The notes: generated by a model not told the origin, from the sequence alone. DNA of 64,000 nucleotides from Micavibrio sp. UBA6139 (GCA_002423285.1 DIVF01000030.1:16255-80254), one strand, 5' to 3'. Shown: positions 44,974-55,509, numbered from the stretch's first letter. A program made the numbers and translations.

Positions 44974-45705
44974 TTGATTTACGCTGGGGACCACTCACCC
45001 ACTGAAAAAGACGAAATCATCACGGGAACAACCCGTGATGATGGCGCGCGTGAATCAATTGTCGAACCTGCTGCTGACGAACCATACGTCAAACCGGTTA
45101 AAGTAAAACCCCTGCCCGTTTGCATTCATTCCGGCAAAGCGATGGAAGAAGAACGCATGATGCGCTTCGTCATCGGGCCGGAGGATGTTCTCTATCCTGA
45201 TTTCTCCGGTGACCTGCCGGGCAAGCCAATGTGGTGTTCGATTTACCGCGAAACATTGCAAGAAGCTGTCGCGCAAAACAGCTTTGCCAAGGCATCGGGC
45301 AAAACCGTTCATATTCCTGAAAATATCATGGACCAAATCGATCTCGGCCTGCGCAATCAGGCCCTGGCGATGCTGTCCATGTGTAAAAAATCAGGCCATC
45401 TGCTGACCGGCGCGGAAAAAACCGAGCAGGTTTTGAAATCAGGCAAAGCTGGTATATATCTTACTGCGGCCGCGAAGGATGCAGATACCCGCGAAAAACT
45501 GAGTTTTCTGGCCCGTAACGCCCGCGTTGTTGACATGTTCACCAGCGAAGAGCTTTCCAAAGCCAGCGGCGCCAATAAAGTTTTCCATGCTGCCATGACT
45601 CGTGGCGGCACGACTGAGCGGTTCTTTTCGCATGTTAAGCGGATGAACCTTTTTAGAATTCAAACCAATGACCCAAAACAGCAAGCAGACAAGCATGACC
45701 GATAG
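44974..45705 (+). CDS. YlxR/L7Ae-like RNA-binding protein
   Basis: A 243-residue protein in the usual place between nusA and infB. The YlxR part (about residues 45-90) is [21 protein letters not shown]...DLPGKPMW; the C-terminal L7Ae-like part begins near [20 protein letters not shown]. It appears to start at TTG 44974, with AGAGGG five bases before; no closer ATG fits. The reading frame extends 38 bases past the infB start. It likely binds RNA or RNase P-like partners; no direct activity can be read. Confidence 0.88.
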   Translation: MIYAGDHSPTEKDEIITGTTRDDGARESIVEPAADEPYVKPVKVKPLPVCIHSGKAMEEERMMRFVIGPEDVLYPDFSGDLPGKPMWCSIYRETLQEAVAQNSFAKASGKTVHIPENIMDQIDLGLRNQALAMLSMCKKSGHLLTGAEKTEQVLKSGKAGIYLTAAAKDADTREKLSFLARNARVVDMFTSEELSKASGANKVFHAAMTRGGTTERFFSHVKRMNLFRIQTNDPKQQADKHDR

Positions 45706-48397
45706 CACTGACAAAAAAAGCACTGACAAAAAAGAAGACGATACAGCGAAAAAAGCCCCCCTCACCCTTGGTGGTGGTAAAGGGACTTTGAGCCTGAAGG
45801 GCGGCGCAGCTGCCGGTGCGAAAGCGACCTTATCGCAACCATCGCGCTCTGGCAAAACGGTGGCCGTTGAGGTGCGCCGTAAACGGACCGGTTCAACAAC
45901 CGCACCGATGGCCCGTCCACAAACGGAAAGCCACGTCGAAGAAGAATTGGTCGTACCCGTCCCGGCAGCACCAGCCGCACCGGCGACCCCTGTGACACCG
46001 ATGTCGAACGAGCTGCGCAAGCTGACATCAGAAGAGCGTGAAGCCCGTATTCGCGCCCTGCAACTGGCCGAAGAAGAATCCAAACGCCGCCCGGCGGAAG
46101 CTGAAACAGCACCCGCACAAGAATATGGCTTTGGCGCCCCCGTGAACAAACCCGAAGTTCTGCCACCGCCCCCTGTAAAGGATGCGCGTCAGCAAGAACT
46201 GGAAGAACTGCAAGCGATTGAAGCCGAAGAACTGCGCCTGAAGAAACAAAACGAATCCCGTTTTGCGTCCCCGCATGCCCGTCCTGCTGAAAAGGCCGCA
46301 ACGACATCCTCACCGGGTCCTGATTACATGACACCGGAGGAACTGGCCCGTCGTGGCACATCCGGGATCCGTGAAGTCGGCCCGAAAATGCTGGATGCGG
46401 ATGAGGAAGAAGAAGAAAGCTACCGCGCACGGATGAAAAAGGCGAATACCCGTGCCGCGCCTGTGAAACGTGACGAAGCTGATCGTCGCGGTTTGGGTAA
46501 AATGACCATTCAGACAGCGTTGAACGAAGACAAGCTGTATGACAAGGAAAAGGGCCGCTCCATGGCCGCCATGCGCCGGGCCCGTGAACGTGCCCGTCTG
46601 GCCGGTCTGGAAACCCAGCAAAAAGTTATGCGTGAAGTCGTCCTGCCGGAATACATCACGGTTCAGGATCTGGCGAACCGTATGACCGAACGCAGCGCCG
46701 ATGTTGTTAAAGCCTTGATGAAAATGGGCGTGATGGCCACCATCACCCAAACCATCGATGCCGATACCGCCGAGCTGATCATTCACGAATTCGGCCACAC
46801 CTTCAAACGCGTTACCGATGCCGACGTTGAAATCGGCATGGAAGGCGAAGCCGATACAGCGGAACAATTGATCCGCCGTGCGCCTGTTGTCACCATCATG
46901 GGTCACGTTGACCATGGTAAAACATCCCTGCTGGACGCCCTGCGTGCCACAGATGTTGTGGCAGGCGAAGCCGGTGGCATTACCCAGCATATCGGGGCCT
47001 ATCAAGTGACCCTGCCAAGCGGTGCGAAAATCACCTTCCTGGATACACCGGGCCACGCTGCCTTTACCGAAATGCGTGCACGCGGTGCGAACGTAACGGA
47101 TATCGTTGTTCTGGTGGTTGCCGCCAACGATTCCATCATGCCGCAAACCATCGAAGCGATCAGCCACGCAAAAGCCGCTGGCGTTCCGATTATCGTCGCG
47201 ATCAACAAGGTTGACCTGCCGGATGCAAATCCACGCAAGGTTAAACAAGATTTGTTGCAGCATGAAATCATCGTCGAAGAATTGTCCGGTGATGTTCAGT
47301 GCGTTGAATTATCCGCTAAAAAGCGCATCAACCTCGACAAGCTGGAAGAAGCCATTCTTCTGCAAGCCGAAGTTCTCGATCTGAAATCCAACCCGAACCG
47401 CGATGCAATCGGCACCGTGATCGAAGCGAAACTGGAACAGGGCCGTGGTAACGTCGCCACCGTCCTGATCGAAAAAGGCACATTGCGGATTGGCGACATC
47501 TTCGTTGCCGGTGCGGAATCAGGCCGTGTTCGCGCGATTTTGGATGACCGTGGTCAACAGATCAAAACCGCAGGCCCCGGCCAGCCGGTTGAAGTTCTGG
47601 GTCTGCAAGGGTCGCCAAGTGCTGGTGACAACCTGACCGTGGTTAAGGACGATTCCAAGGCCCGTGAAATTGCCGCCTATCGTCAACGCAAAAAGCGTGA
47701 AGCCGCCGCAGCCAGCATTTCCCGTCGCACCTCTTCCCTGGAAGAACTTATGGCGGTGGAAAAACAAGGCCAGCGCATTACCCTGCCTGTCATTCTGAAG
47801 GGCGATGTGAACGGCTCCGTCGAGGCAATTATCGGTTCCTTGAACAAAATTTCCGAAGAAAATCCGGAAGTTCTGGTTCGCGTTCTTCACTCCGGTGTCG
47901 GCGGGATTACCGAGTCCGACATTATTCTGGCGAACGCCTCCAAGGCCCTTGTCATCGGCTTTAACGTCCGCACCAATACGCAAGCCCGTCAATTGGCGGA
48001 CCGCGATCATGTTGATGTGCGTTATTACAACGTCATCTACAACATCATCGACGATGCGAAAGCAATCCTGTCCGGTATGTTGGCACCGAACCTGCGCGAG
48101 GAATATCTGGGTCAGGCGGAAATCCGTCAGGTCTTCAATATTACCAAGGTCGGCAAGGTCGGTGGCTGCATGATCACCGGCGGCATCGTCAAACGTGGTT
48201 CGCATGTTCGCTTGCTGCGTGACTCGGTCGTTATTCATGAAGGCAAACTCAAAACCCTCAAACGCTTCAAAGACGAAGTCAAAGAAGCGCGTGAAGGTAT
48301 GGAATGCGGTATGGCCTTTGAAAACTATGACAACATTCAAGCTGGTGACACCATCGAATGCTTCGATGTGATCTCCGAAGCTAGAACAATCGATTAA
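45668..48397 (+). CDS. infB: Translation initiation factor IF-2
   Basis: GTPase that positions initiator tRNA on the 30S subunit. The 909-residue protein has a long charged, Ala/Pro/Glu-rich N-terminal region (about 1-380), then the G domain with [30 protein letters not shown] and NKVDLP, and C-terminal domains with fMet-tRNA contacts. The start may be the ATG at 45668 or 45695; neither has a strong ribosome site and both overlap the preceding gene. Confidence 0.97.
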   Translation: MTQNSKQTSMTDSTDKKSTDKKEDDTAKKAPLTLGGGKGTLSLKGGAAAGAKATLSQPSRSGKTVAVEVRRKRTGSTTAPMARPQTESHVEEELVVPVPAAPAAPATPVTPMSNELRKLTSEEREARIRALQLAEEESKRRPAEAETAPAQEYGFGAPVNKPEVLPPPPVKDARQQELEELQAIEAEELRLKKQNESRFASPHARPAEKAATTSSPGPDYMTPEELARRGTSGIREVGPKMLDADEEEEESYRARMKKANTRAAPVKRDEADRRGLGKMTIQTALNEDKLYDKEKGRSMAAMRRARERARLAGLETQQKVMREVVLPEYITVQDLANRMTERSADVVKALMKMGVMATITQTIDADTAELIIHEFGHTFKRVTDADVEIGMEGEADTAEQLIRRAPVVTIMGHVDHGKTSLLDALRATDVVAGEAGGITQHIGAYQVTLPSGAKITFLDTPGHAAFTEMRARGANVTDIVVLVVAANDSIMPQTIEAISHAKAAGVPIIVAINKVDLPDANPRKVKQDLLQHEIIVEELSGDVQCVELSAKKRINLDKLEEAILLQAEVLDLKSNPNRDAIGTVIEAKLEQGRGNVATVLIEKGTLRIGDIFVAGAESGRVRAILDDRGQQIKTAGPGQPVEVLGLQGSPSAGDNLTVVKDDSKAREIAAYRQRKKREAAAASISRRTSSLEELMAVEKQGQRITLPVILKGDVNGSVEAIIGSLNKISEENPEVLVRVLHSGVGGITESDIILANASKALVIGFNVRTNTQARQLADRDHVDVRYYNVIYNIIDDAKAILSGMLAPNLREEYLGQAEIRQVFNITKVGKVGGCMITGGIVKRGSHVRLLRDSVVIHEGKLKTLKRFKDEVKEAREGMECGMAFENYDNIQAGDTIECFDVISEARTID

Positions 48398-48408
48398 GGG
48401 CCCATACG

Positions 48409-48723
48409 ATGTGCAATGAAAACCTGACCAAATACGTCTATCCCGTGCCGCATGGCCTGAACCTGAAGCATGTCTTCAACCTGTATGCGACTGTGGTGAA
48501 GGAATGCCCGAATACACGCATCGCGCTGGAACTGAATGACATCGTTCTGGACCTGAAGGCCGACACAACCCTGCCCCTGTTAGAGCAGCGTTATGCGTCT
48601 TATCAGCACACCAAAAGCCACAACGATGCCTTCCGTGGCGATGCGGCACAAAACGAACGACTGGTGATGCGCGCGGATAGCGATATCCTGACAGATCGCT
48701 ACAAATTCGCTCCGGGCGCGTAA
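48409..48723 (+). CDS. Hypothetical protein between infB and rbfA, 104 aa
   Basis: A small soluble protein 11 bases after infB and 12 before rbfA, so cotranscribed with both. Residues 10-60 (the segment VPHGLNLKHVF ... LDLKADTTLPLL) have the pattern of the HPr fold, with a Gly-Leu after a His at the start and a compact beta-alpha layout, but the resemblance is weak. The C-terminal half is polar and has no known motif. Not normally found in this operon elsewhere. Confidence 0.7.
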   Translation: MCNENLTKYVYPVPHGLNLKHVFNLYATVVKECPNTRIALELNDIVLDLKADTTLPLLEQRYASYQHTKSHNDAFRGDAAQNERLVMRADSDILTDRYKFAPGA

Positions 48724-48735
48724 GGACGACTGATA

Positions 48736-49128
48736 ATGGCTCGCCAGAAAACCTCAGCCCCATCACAGCGTATGCTGCGCGTTGGTGAAGAACTCCGTCA
48801 CATCATGTCGGAAACACTGCGCCGTGGCGCATTTGATGATGCGTTGCTGTTCGAAGTCGCCAATACCGTCACCATTTCTCAGGTCACAGTCAGCCCCGAT
48901 CTGCGCTATGCCACGGGCTATGTCATGACACTGGGCGGGTTGCGGTTGGAAGAAACACTGGAAGCCCTGAATAACTCCGCTTACGCATTCCAGCACGACA
49001 TTGGTAAGGGCGTGAAAATGCGCACCACACCGCGCGTGCGCTTTCTGGTCGATACCAGCTATGACGAGGCGGACAAGATTAACCGCATCTTGCGCAATAT
49101 CGGCGACACGCAAAGCCAGCCTGAATAA
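48736..49128 (+). CDS. rbfA: 30S ribosome-binding factor A
   Basis: KH-like cold-shock-related factor that matures the 16S rRNA 5' end. The 130-residue protein has the typical RVGEELRHIMSETLRRG start and the strand-helix pattern TISQVTVSPDLRYATGYVM and VRFLVDTSYDEADKINRIL. It ends one base before the truB start overlap (TAATG). Confidence 0.95.
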   Translation: MARQKTSAPSQRMLRVGEELRHIMSETLRRGAFDDALLFEVANTVTISQVTVSPDLRYATGYVMTLGGLRLEETLEALNNSAYAFQHDIGKGVKMRTTPRVRFLVDTSYDEADKINRILRNIGDTQSQPE

Positions 49129-50066
49129 TGGGACGTTCCAAAAAAGGTGATATTGTGAACGGCTGGATCGCGCTGGATAAGCCGGTCGGCATGACCTCAA
49201 CTCAGGCACTGGGTAAAGTTCGCCGCCATCTGAACGCTCAAAAAATCGGACATGGCGGCACGCTCGACCCGCTGGCCAGCGGCATTTTGCCGATTGCGCT
49301 GGGCGAAGCCACCAAAACCATTCCCTATATCCAGGATCATTTAAAAACCTATCGCTTCACCGCCCAATGGGGTGAACAACGCAATACCGATGATCTGGAA
49401 GGCCACGTCATCGCCACATCCGATCACCGCCCCACACAAGCAGACATTGAAGCGATTCTGCCCCGCTTCACCGGCGAAATCATGCAAACCCCACCACAGT
49501 TTTCGGCCATTAAGGTTGACGGCGAACGGGCCTATGACATTGCCCGGGATGGCGGCGAAGTCGTTCTGGCCCCCCGGATTGTCTATATCGAAACCCTCGA
49601 TCTGGTTGAATACACCCCGGACAGGGCTGTTTTTCAGGCTTATTGCGGGAAAGGGACCTATATTCGCTCCCTCGCCCGTGACATGGCGCTGGCCCTTGGG
49701 ACGGTTGGATTTATCGCGGAGTTGCGCCGTGAAGATGTTGGTCCGCTGGGCCCGCACAACGCGATTTCCCTTGATTCCCTGCTGAATCTCGACCATAGTG
49801 CCGCCCTTGAAACAGCCTTGCTTCCGGTTGAGACAGTGCTAGACGGCATCCCGGCACTGAATTTGAACCAACAGGAAGCCGCGCGGTTGAAGAACGGACA
49901 AATGTTGTCCTTTATCTCTCGTCCCGATGCAGAACGTCTGCAAAAGGCCGGTGTGATGATGGGGAACGGTCCCGAGACTGCCCTCGCCGTTTATAACGGC
50001 ACGCCAGTTGCGCTGGTGGAAATTGAGGGTGTCGATATTCACCCCGTGCGTGTGCTTAACCTTTAA
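49128..50066 (+). CDS. truB: tRNA pseudouridine(55) synthase
   Basis: Makes pseudouridine 55 in the T loop of tRNAs. [22 protein letters not shown] carries the catalytic Asp; [12 protein letters not shown] and the C-terminal PUA-like part are also visible. The length (312) is normal. Its start overlaps the rbfA stop by one base. Confidence 0.96.
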   Translation: MGRSKKGDIVNGWIALDKPVGMTSTQALGKVRRHLNAQKIGHGGTLDPLASGILPIALGEATKTIPYIQDHLKTYRFTAQWGEQRNTDDLEGHVIATSDHRPTQADIEAILPRFTGEIMQTPPQFSAIKVDGERAYDIARDGGEVVLAPRIVYIETLDLVEYTPDRAVFQAYCGKGTYIRSLARDMALALGTVGFIAELRREDVGPLGPHNAISLDSLLNLDHSAALETALLPVETVLDGIPALNLNQQEAARLKNGQMLSFISRPDAERLQKAGVMMGNGPETALAVYNGTPVALVEIEGVDIHPVRVLNL

Positions 50067-50082
50067 AAAACTGGAGAAAACG

Positions 50083-50349
50083 ATGACCGCGACTGTAACG
50101 AAAACCGACCTGATCGGTACATACAAAATCAACGATAAAGACACCGGCTCTTCCGATGTTCAAGTTGCTCTGCTGACAAAACGTATCAACGAATTGTCCT
50201 TGCACATGCAAGCACACAAAAAAGATTTGGGCAGCCGCCGTGGCCTGTTGGCAATGGTTGCGAAGCGCCGCAAGCACCTCGATTACATCAAGTCAAAAGA
50301 CGACGCTCGTTACAAAGCGCTGATCGAGAAACTGGGTATTCGCCGTTAA
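50083..50349 (+). CDS. rpsO: 30S ribosomal protein S15
   Basis: 88 residues from ATG 50083, preceded by TGGAGAAAACG. Conserved helices [21 protein letters not shown] in part and [19 protein letters not shown] are diagnostic. A longer frame overlapping truB is not used. Followed by a strong terminator. pnp, its usual partner, lies 5.9 kb downstream because accessory genes are inserted. Confidence 0.97.
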   Translation: MTATVTKTDLIGTYKINDKDTGSSDVQVALLTKRINELSLHMQAHKKDLGSRRGLLAMVAKRRKHLDYIKSKDDARYKALIEKLGIRR

Positions 50350-50370
50350 TTGTAAACGGACAAGATTTGA

Positions 50371-50399
50371 AAAGGGCGGCTGTGATGGCCGCCTTTTTT
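50371..50399 (+). terminator. Rho-independent terminator after rpsO
   Basis: GGCGGC (50375-50380) and GCCGCC (50388-50393) pair around a seven-base loop, with AAA before and six T after (50394-50399). It ends the nusA-infB-rpsO transcript. Confidence 0.9.
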
Positions 50400-50409
50400 G
50401 TTGCCGAAA

Positions 50410-50685
50410 TTATGTCGGGGATGGTGCGGGGTTTTCAAGGCTTTCAATCAAATGCCCAATCATCTGATACGCCGATTTTTCCTGTTCGGTGCGCCCGGGA
50501 ATAAATCCCCCGCTATCCTGACGATGGGTTGGCAGATAACCATGCTGGCGCAGCATACGCGCCACTTGCTGGTCATGGTCTGAATTGCTGCGGGTTTCGG
50601 TGTAAAGAAATAATTCCTGCGCGACGATCAAACTGGACGGGGTATAGCCCTTGGCAAAGGTCTCTTTCAGCCGATCATGAAGCAT
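50410..50685 (-). CDS. Hypothetical protein, 91 aa
   Basis: A short soluble protein. The ATG at 50685 (MLHDRLKETFAKGY) has GGGGGA seven bases before; a GTG seven codons earlier is an alternative. The middle part (HDQQVARMLRQHGYLPTHRQD) resembles the Arg-rich helical linkers of phage-type primase/VapE C-termini, but the length and context do not support that assignment firmly. It converges on rpsO and is upstream of nothing obvious. Confidence 0.6.
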   Translation of the reverse strand: MLHDRLKETFAKGYTPSSLIVAQELFLYTETRSNSDHDQQVARMLRQHGYLPTHRQDSGGFIPGRTEQEKSAYQMIGHLIESLENPAPSPT

Positions 50686-50760
50686 ACCCAATTCCCCCTT
50701 ACGCACTTAGTAACGCGATGATTGGGGAATTTATCATATAATATTATGGAAATGCAATCA

Positions 50761-51582
50761 TTATGGTTTTGGGCATATTACCCGCCCCGGTCCCAAGGCC
50801 AGCCCCTTGAACAACAGGCGGATGCCCCTGTTCGCCGGGTCGCGGCAGGCGGCCTTCACATCAATCCCGCTTTCCTTGGGGTACTCAATCGCCAGAACGG
50901 GTTTATTCATGCTGCGGAACGGATTTGTCTGCTGGCACCATTTTTCGGCGACGCAGCTTTCAGTGAGAATCCAGTCGTAATCCGCAACCAGTGCCGGGGC
51001 CAGTCTTGTTGTGTTCTTCAAGCCAATCGCCAGACCCCGCTCATGCGCAGCCCCGGCCAGCCAGCGGTTGAACGTACTTTGCTTGGCGGAAATGATCGGG
51101 AAGCCGGTTTTGTTTTCAAACCCATTGATGTTATCGGGATCCACACCGTCAAACCCCTTGTCCCGGCACAAATCGAGGCGGGCGAGCAGCAAGGGACGCA
51201 AATCCGGGTGGCGGATATCCAGCCATTTTTCGCCGTGCCAGCCTTCATACTTCGCGCCCAGCAAATGGCGGGGAAAATCATCGGCATCATCACGCCAATC
51301 CTCCCACGCGCCCGCGTTCAGGTAACAAACAACACGGATGCCACGCTTTTGCAGTGCCTTCACCGTGGCCTTTGGCGTGTCGAACAGGTCGAGGATGATG
51401 AGATCCAGCCCCTCTGGCACATCCCGCGCCTCTGGCGGGGTGGAAAGCTGAATATCCCATTGCACGATATCAGCCGCCGCCGGACGCCACCATTGGGGCG
51501 CAGGAACGGGGGATGCCGCCATGGCAGCCTGTGAAAATACAACCCCGGCTAAAAAAATTCTTGTCAGCAAAGCCGCATTCAT
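50761..51582 (-). CDS. Secreted GH114-like glycosidase
   Basis: A 273-residue precursor with a signal peptide (cleavage near AMA-ASP). The TIM-barrel motif pattern GIRVVCYLNAG, then KWLDIRHPDLRPLL, and GFDGVDPDNINGF with an acidic residue placed as in the catalytic site of the glycoside hydrolase 114 / endo-alpha-1,4-polygalactosaminidase group. KNTTRLAPALV and a final LESC-type region follow. Substrate probably an amino-sugar polymer of an exopolysaccharide; not proven. I start at ATG 51582; a longer frame upstream lacks a signal peptide. Confidence 0.82.
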   Translation of the reverse strand: MNAALLTRIFLAGVVFSQAAMAASPVPAPQWWRPAAADIVQWDIQLSTPPEARDVPEGLDLIILDLFDTPKATVKALQKRGIRVVCYLNAGAWEDWRDDADDFPRHLLGAKYEGWHGEKWLDIRHPDLRPLLLARLDLCRDKGFDGVDPDNINGFENKTGFPIISAKQSTFNRWLAGAAHERGLAIGLKNTTRLAPALVADYDWILTESCVAEKWCQQTNPFRSMNKPVLAIEYPKESGIDVKAACRDPANRGIRLLFKGLALGPGRVICPKP

Positions 51583-51797
51583 GTTTTCATCATTTCCATG
51601 AGCACAAAGACCAACACATTTGCCACCGTGGCACAACGACGACTGAACCGCCCCCTGTCATACAGGGCTGGGCTGGTCGTTGCGTTGGGTTCTATCTAAC
51701 CTCATTCACAACATACATCTCCAGACACTCCCTGTAGGCACGCCAGGCGGACAGCTTTCCCCTTATCGTCCCTTTATTTTACAGCGGAGACCGCGAA

Positions 51798-52574
51798 ATG
51801 TCACAGAACACCCAAAAAGTAACCGCCCAGCAAGCCTTTAGCACCGCCGCCATTTTGCATTACGGCCAGATGCTGACCACGGCAGAGCCCTTCATGATCC
51901 AGGCGCTGGACCAAAGCCACCTGCCCGAAATCTACAACCTGCATCTGGAATCCATTGCGACATTGAAGGACGAAGAAAAAGCCTTCCTGCTGCAAAAACC
52001 AAAATCCTTCTTTGAAAGCCATTTTTCCAAGGCCAAGGGCAATACGGTTTTGGGCATTGTCTGCAACGATAATTTGATCGGGCAATCCATCATCCTGAAC
52101 CCGAATGCCGCACACCCCGATATCGGCATGACCGATATGACCCCCATTGGCGCACCGGAAACAATCACCGTGTTACAAGGCGTATCCGTCCTGCCCCAAT
52201 ACAGAAACAATAAATTGATGCACCAAATGGTTCATGCATGGTTGAACCATGGCCTGTCCGAAGGCAAAGAACACGCATTGGCCGAAGTGGAAGTTCACAA
52301 TATCGGCAGCTGGAGCGCATTCCTGAACGAAGGCCTGCAAATCACCAGCATCGGCGTCGATCCAGATGACGGCGCGTTGCTATACAACATGCACGAAACC
52401 CTGCCCGAGATTTTGAAGAAAAGATTATCCAACAGCTTTAATAAAGCCGCCGAAAATTCAACCACCTGCCCGATTGATGATTTCAAAACCCAGCAAGACC
52501 TGCTGGCCAACGGCCATGTCATTAGTGGCTGGAAAAAAGACACCAAGGAATTCATCCTGACGCCAAAGATGTAA
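51798..52574 (+). CDS. GNAT-family N-acetyltransferase-like protein
   Basis: A 258-residue soluble protein. Residues about 115-175 show the acetyl-CoA-binding pattern of GNAT enzymes: ITVLQGVSVLPQYRNNKLMHQ followed by an alpha helix and AEVEVHNIGSWSAFLNEGLQ. The first 40 residues and the C-terminal 80 are extra. Substrate unknown. It is alone between two divergently oriented genes; no ribosome site is strong (GCGGAG, about 10 bases before). Confidence 0.78.
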   Translation: MSQNTQKVTAQQAFSTAAILHYGQMLTTAEPFMIQALDQSHLPEIYNLHLESIATLKDEEKAFLLQKPKSFFESHFSKAKGNTVLGIVCNDNLIGQSIILNPNAAHPDIGMTDMTPIGAPETITVLQGVSVLPQYRNNKLMHQMVHAWLNHGLSEGKEHALAEVEVHNIGSWSAFLNEGLQITSIGVDPDDGALLYNMHETLPEILKKRLSNSFNKAAENSTTCPIDDFKTQQDLLANGHVISGWKKDTKEFILTPKM

Positions 52575-52590
52575 AAGTAATGGGGTAGTT

Positions 52591-52612
52591 TGAAGGGGGG
52601 ATTCCCCCCTTC
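52591..52612. terminator. G/C-rich hairpin between convergent genes
   Basis: GAAGGGGGG (52592-52600) and CCCCCCTTC (52604-52612) make a nine-base stem with a three-base loop. It lies between the convergent GNAT and gpmA genes and may end either transcript, although only a short T run follows. A similar hairpin occurs at 58570-58591. Confidence 0.45.
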
Positions 52613-52625
52613 ACCCCTTTAATTC

Positions 52626-53261
52626 CTATGCCGCTTTATCTTCACTCAAATAATAACGCTTCAGGATTTTGCCGTGGTCGAGTTCAAAGACCAGTGGTGA
52701 GCCGGTAGGAATTTCGGCCTTGTTGATGGTTTCTGGTGTTTCTGCACCGATGATGATCAACAATGCACGCAAGGAATTACCGTGTGCAGCGACCAGAATG
52801 TTTTTGCCCTGATCCAACAGCGGTTTAATGTCCGCGCCGTAATAGGGGCGAACACGCTTTTCAACAACATCTTGTAAGGATTCACCACCGGGTGGTTGCA
52901 CGTCATAGGAACGACGCCAGATGTGAACTTGCTCTTCGCCGTATTTCTGGCGGGTTTCATCTTTGTTCAATCCGGTCAGATCGCCGTAATCGCGTTCACG
53001 CAGATCATCGTGGCGGATGGCGGTTTTAAACAGATCGCCCTGCCCGCATTCATTCAATGCAATTTCGGCGGTGTGATAAGCGCGTTGCAAGGTGCTGGTG
53101 AAGACTTGATCGAACTTGATCCCGGCATCTTTCAGACGTTGCCCGGCGGCGCGAGCCTCTTCGCGGCCCAGATCGGACAGGTCAATATCGTGAAACCCGG
53201 TAAAGCGGTTTTCAAGGTTCCATTGGGATTGGCCATGGCGCATCAGGACGAGATAATTCAT
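52626..53261 (-). CDS. gpmA: 2,3-bisphosphoglycerate-dependent phosphoglycerate mutase
   Basis: Interconverts 2- and 3-phosphoglycerate in glycolysis. From ATG 53261 it has 211 residues: LVLMRHGQSQWN with the phosphorylated His, LRERDYGDLTGLNKDE, PPGGESL and AAHGNSLRALL with the second His. AAAGGCAG stands four bases before this ATG, giving a soluble enzyme. The open frame also extends upstream without a stop for 124 codons (see next entry), so a membrane-tethered form is possible. Confidence 0.93.
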   Translation of the reverse strand: MNYLVLMRHGQSQWNLENRFTGFHDIDLSDLGREEARAAGQRLKDAGIKFDQVFTSTLQRAYHTAEIALNECGQGDLFKTAIRHDDLRERDYGDLTGLNKDETRQKYGEEQVHIWRRSYDVQPPGGESLQDVVEKRVRPYYGADIKPLLDQGKNILVAAHGNSLRALLIIIGAETPETINKAEIPTGSPLVFELDHGKILKRYYLSEDKAA

Positions 53262-53633
53262 TTTTCTGCCTTTCATAAAAATGCTCTTCGCGAATTTAGA
53301 TATCAGTAATCCAGTAATAAGAAAAGACGGCAGGGTATAAAACCAGAGGGAGACATAAAGGGAGAATAACTCCACGATAACCGATGGATCACCCAATGTG
53401 CCCAAACCATAAAAAGTCAGCAGAACAACGTTTGGAACGGGGAGTGTCGCCGTAAGCGGCAACGGAACTGGAAATACAAGAAAAGTGGAAATAGCGACAA
53501 ATCGCCACTGCACCTTGGCATTCCCATTAAACTTCTGGTTTAAAAACAATCCAATCAGCCAGAGAGGTATAAAAGCCAGCCAACTCGTGACCAAAGCCAT
53601 CCCACTCATAATGATGATAAATCCAATATTCAT
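53262..53633 (-). other. In-frame membrane domain fused upstream of gpmA
   Basis: 124 codons from ATG 53633 read without a stop into gpmA. They encode about three membrane helices (roughly residues 3-31, 45-65 and 90-113) and end in a basic stretch (KFAKSIFMKGRK) right before the mutase Met. By the positive-inside rule the mutase would face the cytoplasm. GAGGG lies 11 bases before the ATG. The translation looks like a real membrane protein, not random sequence. Confidence 0.6.
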
Positions 53634-53754
53634 GCAGTGCTGCCCTCACCATCGCAATATTGCGCCGCAGCAATCATATCCCTTGCCATTCAGCGCACAA
53701 GCCACAAAATCACCCTATAATAATACAAAAGGATTTTACGAAGGGATATTTCAA

Positions 53755-55503
53755 ATGGCATTACAGAATATGCCCCCCGTTACGCGTGGCCTGAATTTTT
53801 ATGATCTGGATGACAATCTGAAATCCTTTTTGCAGCGTGTGGCCCCTGACCTTTTGAAGCGTCAGGAAACGCGCCTGCGCGATCTGGGGCAATGGGTTGG
53901 TGGAGAGCTTGATGAGCAAGCCGCTTATAGCGACCGCCACGCACCGCCGGAATTAATCTCCGCCTTATCCATCAACGGCAAACCCGGCGACCGCGTGAAC
54001 AAGGTTGTCTTCAATGCGCAATATGAAGCCGCACAAATTGAAGTTTACCGCCGTGGTGTGATTGGTCTGGCGTTTGAAGGGAAAGACCCGGAACCGCATA
54101 CGCTGTCCTTCATCATGGGCTATCTGTTGTCGCATACAGACATCTCCACCCATTGTCCGGTAACGATGACCGGGGCTGTGGCTTATGTCGTCAATAAATT
54201 TGGGTCTGATGAGGTTAAGAAGAAATACCTTCATGAATCCACCCGTATGGACGGTTTGGCCAAGACCGGCGGCACATGGGCCACGGAAAAACACAGCGGC
54301 AGCGACGTTGCCAAGACAACAACCATCGCACGGCAAATGCCCGATGGGTCATTCCGCCTGAACGGTTTGAAATGGTTTGCATCCAATGCATCATCCGGCC
54401 TTGCCATTGCAACGGCGCGGCCCGAAGGCGCACCGGAAGGTGGCAAAGGTTTGGGGCTTTATCTGGTGCCAAGCCATATCGATGAAAACTGGACCGTACC
54501 AAACTCTTACGAAGTCGCCGCGCTGAAAGATAAGCTCGGCACACGTGCGCTGGCCACGGCGGAATTAAACCTGAATGATGCTTACGCCATTGAGTTGGTC
54601 CCGCCGCCGCATGGCCTGCGTGTGATGATGGAAGCCTTAGGCTATAGCCGCGTTCATAACGCTGTTGGTGCCGCTGGCGTGACCCACCGCGCCCTCCTTG
54701 AATCTGTTTGCTGGATGGAACACCGCGAGACCTTTGGCAAAAAACTGATCGACCGTCCGATGAACCAGAAAAAGCTGATCGGAATGGCCGTGGAATGGCT
54801 GGCGGCGTCGGCCTTGGCCTTTGAATCCGCGCATAGCTTTGATATGGCACAAAACGACGATCCATCCGCCAAGACATGGATGCGCCTGGTCACCGCCATT
54901 GCCAAGCACCGCACAGCCGATATGGCAGTCAACGCCACAACCACCGCCGTTCAGATGGTTGGCGGGAACGGCATTACGTCCGATTTCCCAACTGAGCGCC
55001 TGTCACGCGACACGATGGTCCTGCCCGTCTGGGAAGGGCCCGAACAAATTCAGGCCCTCGAACTTGCCCGTGTGATTTTGGGGCCGGAAAAAGGTGCTGA
55101 TGTTTTCATCGCAAAATTAAAGGACATAGTCGCCACCCTGCCCGCCGCGATGAAGCCGGAAAGCATGTCGCTGAATTACAAAATCGGTAAATTAAAGACC
55201 CAGATGGATGATCTGGTCGCGCACCCGGAAACGATGGAATTTGTCGCCGATGATATTTTACATCATGCGGGTGATGTGTTGACCTATACATTGCTGTGCC
55301 ATGAAGCCGGATGGGAAATGACCCATAACAACTGCACTATCAAACAAATGGCCGCGCGCAAATTTGCTGAACATACGTTTAACCCCCGTAATACAGGGGC
55401 TGTTGACCCGGTGGTGCTCCGCGAAGAATTCAACGCCCTCGTCCGCCGCACACCGCCCCGGCCCGTTGCGCCAAAGGCCAGCAAAGCCAGCCCATCGCCA
55501 TAA
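53755..55503 (+). CDS. AidB/ACAD-like acyl-CoA dehydrogenase
   Basis: A 582-residue flavoprotein. The FAD/substrate region shows GTWATEKHSGSDVAKTTTIA and GFKWFAS-like NGLKWFASNAS; the C-terminal part contains the AidB/ACAD11-type VQMVGGNGITSDFPTERL and VWEGPEQIQALELAR motifs. The extended C-terminus beyond the core (about residues 470-582) is also a feature of that group. The role could be fatty acid oxidation or alkylation-stress tolerance. I use ATG 53755 (AAGGGA upstream); a longer frame overlaps the opposite gene. A terminator follows. Confidence 0.88.
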   Translation: MALQNMPPVTRGLNFYDLDDNLKSFLQRVAPDLLKRQETRLRDLGQWVGGELDEQAAYSDRHAPPELISALSINGKPGDRVNKVVFNAQYEAAQIEVYRRGVIGLAFEGKDPEPHTLSFIMGYLLSHTDISTHCPVTMTGAVAYVVNKFGSDEVKKKYLHESTRMDGLAKTGGTWATEKHSGSDVAKTTTIARQMPDGSFRLNGLKWFASNASSGLAIATARPEGAPEGGKGLGLYLVPSHIDENWTVPNSYEVAALKDKLGTRALATAELNLNDAYAIELVPPPHGLRVMMEALGYSRVHNAVGAAGVTHRALLESVCWMEHRETFGKKLIDRPMNQKKLIGMAVEWLAASALAFESAHSFDMAQNDDPSAKTWMRLVTAIAKHRTADMAVNATTTAVQMVGGNGITSDFPTERLSRDTMVLPVWEGPEQIQALELARVILGPEKGADVFIAKLKDIVATLPAAMKPESMSLNYKIGKLKTQMDDLVAHPETMEFVADDILHHAGDVLTYTLLCHEAGWEMTHNNCTIKQMAARKFAEHTFNPRNTGAVDPVVLREEFNALVRRTPPRPVAPKASKASPSP

Positions 55504-55509
55504 AAAGAT

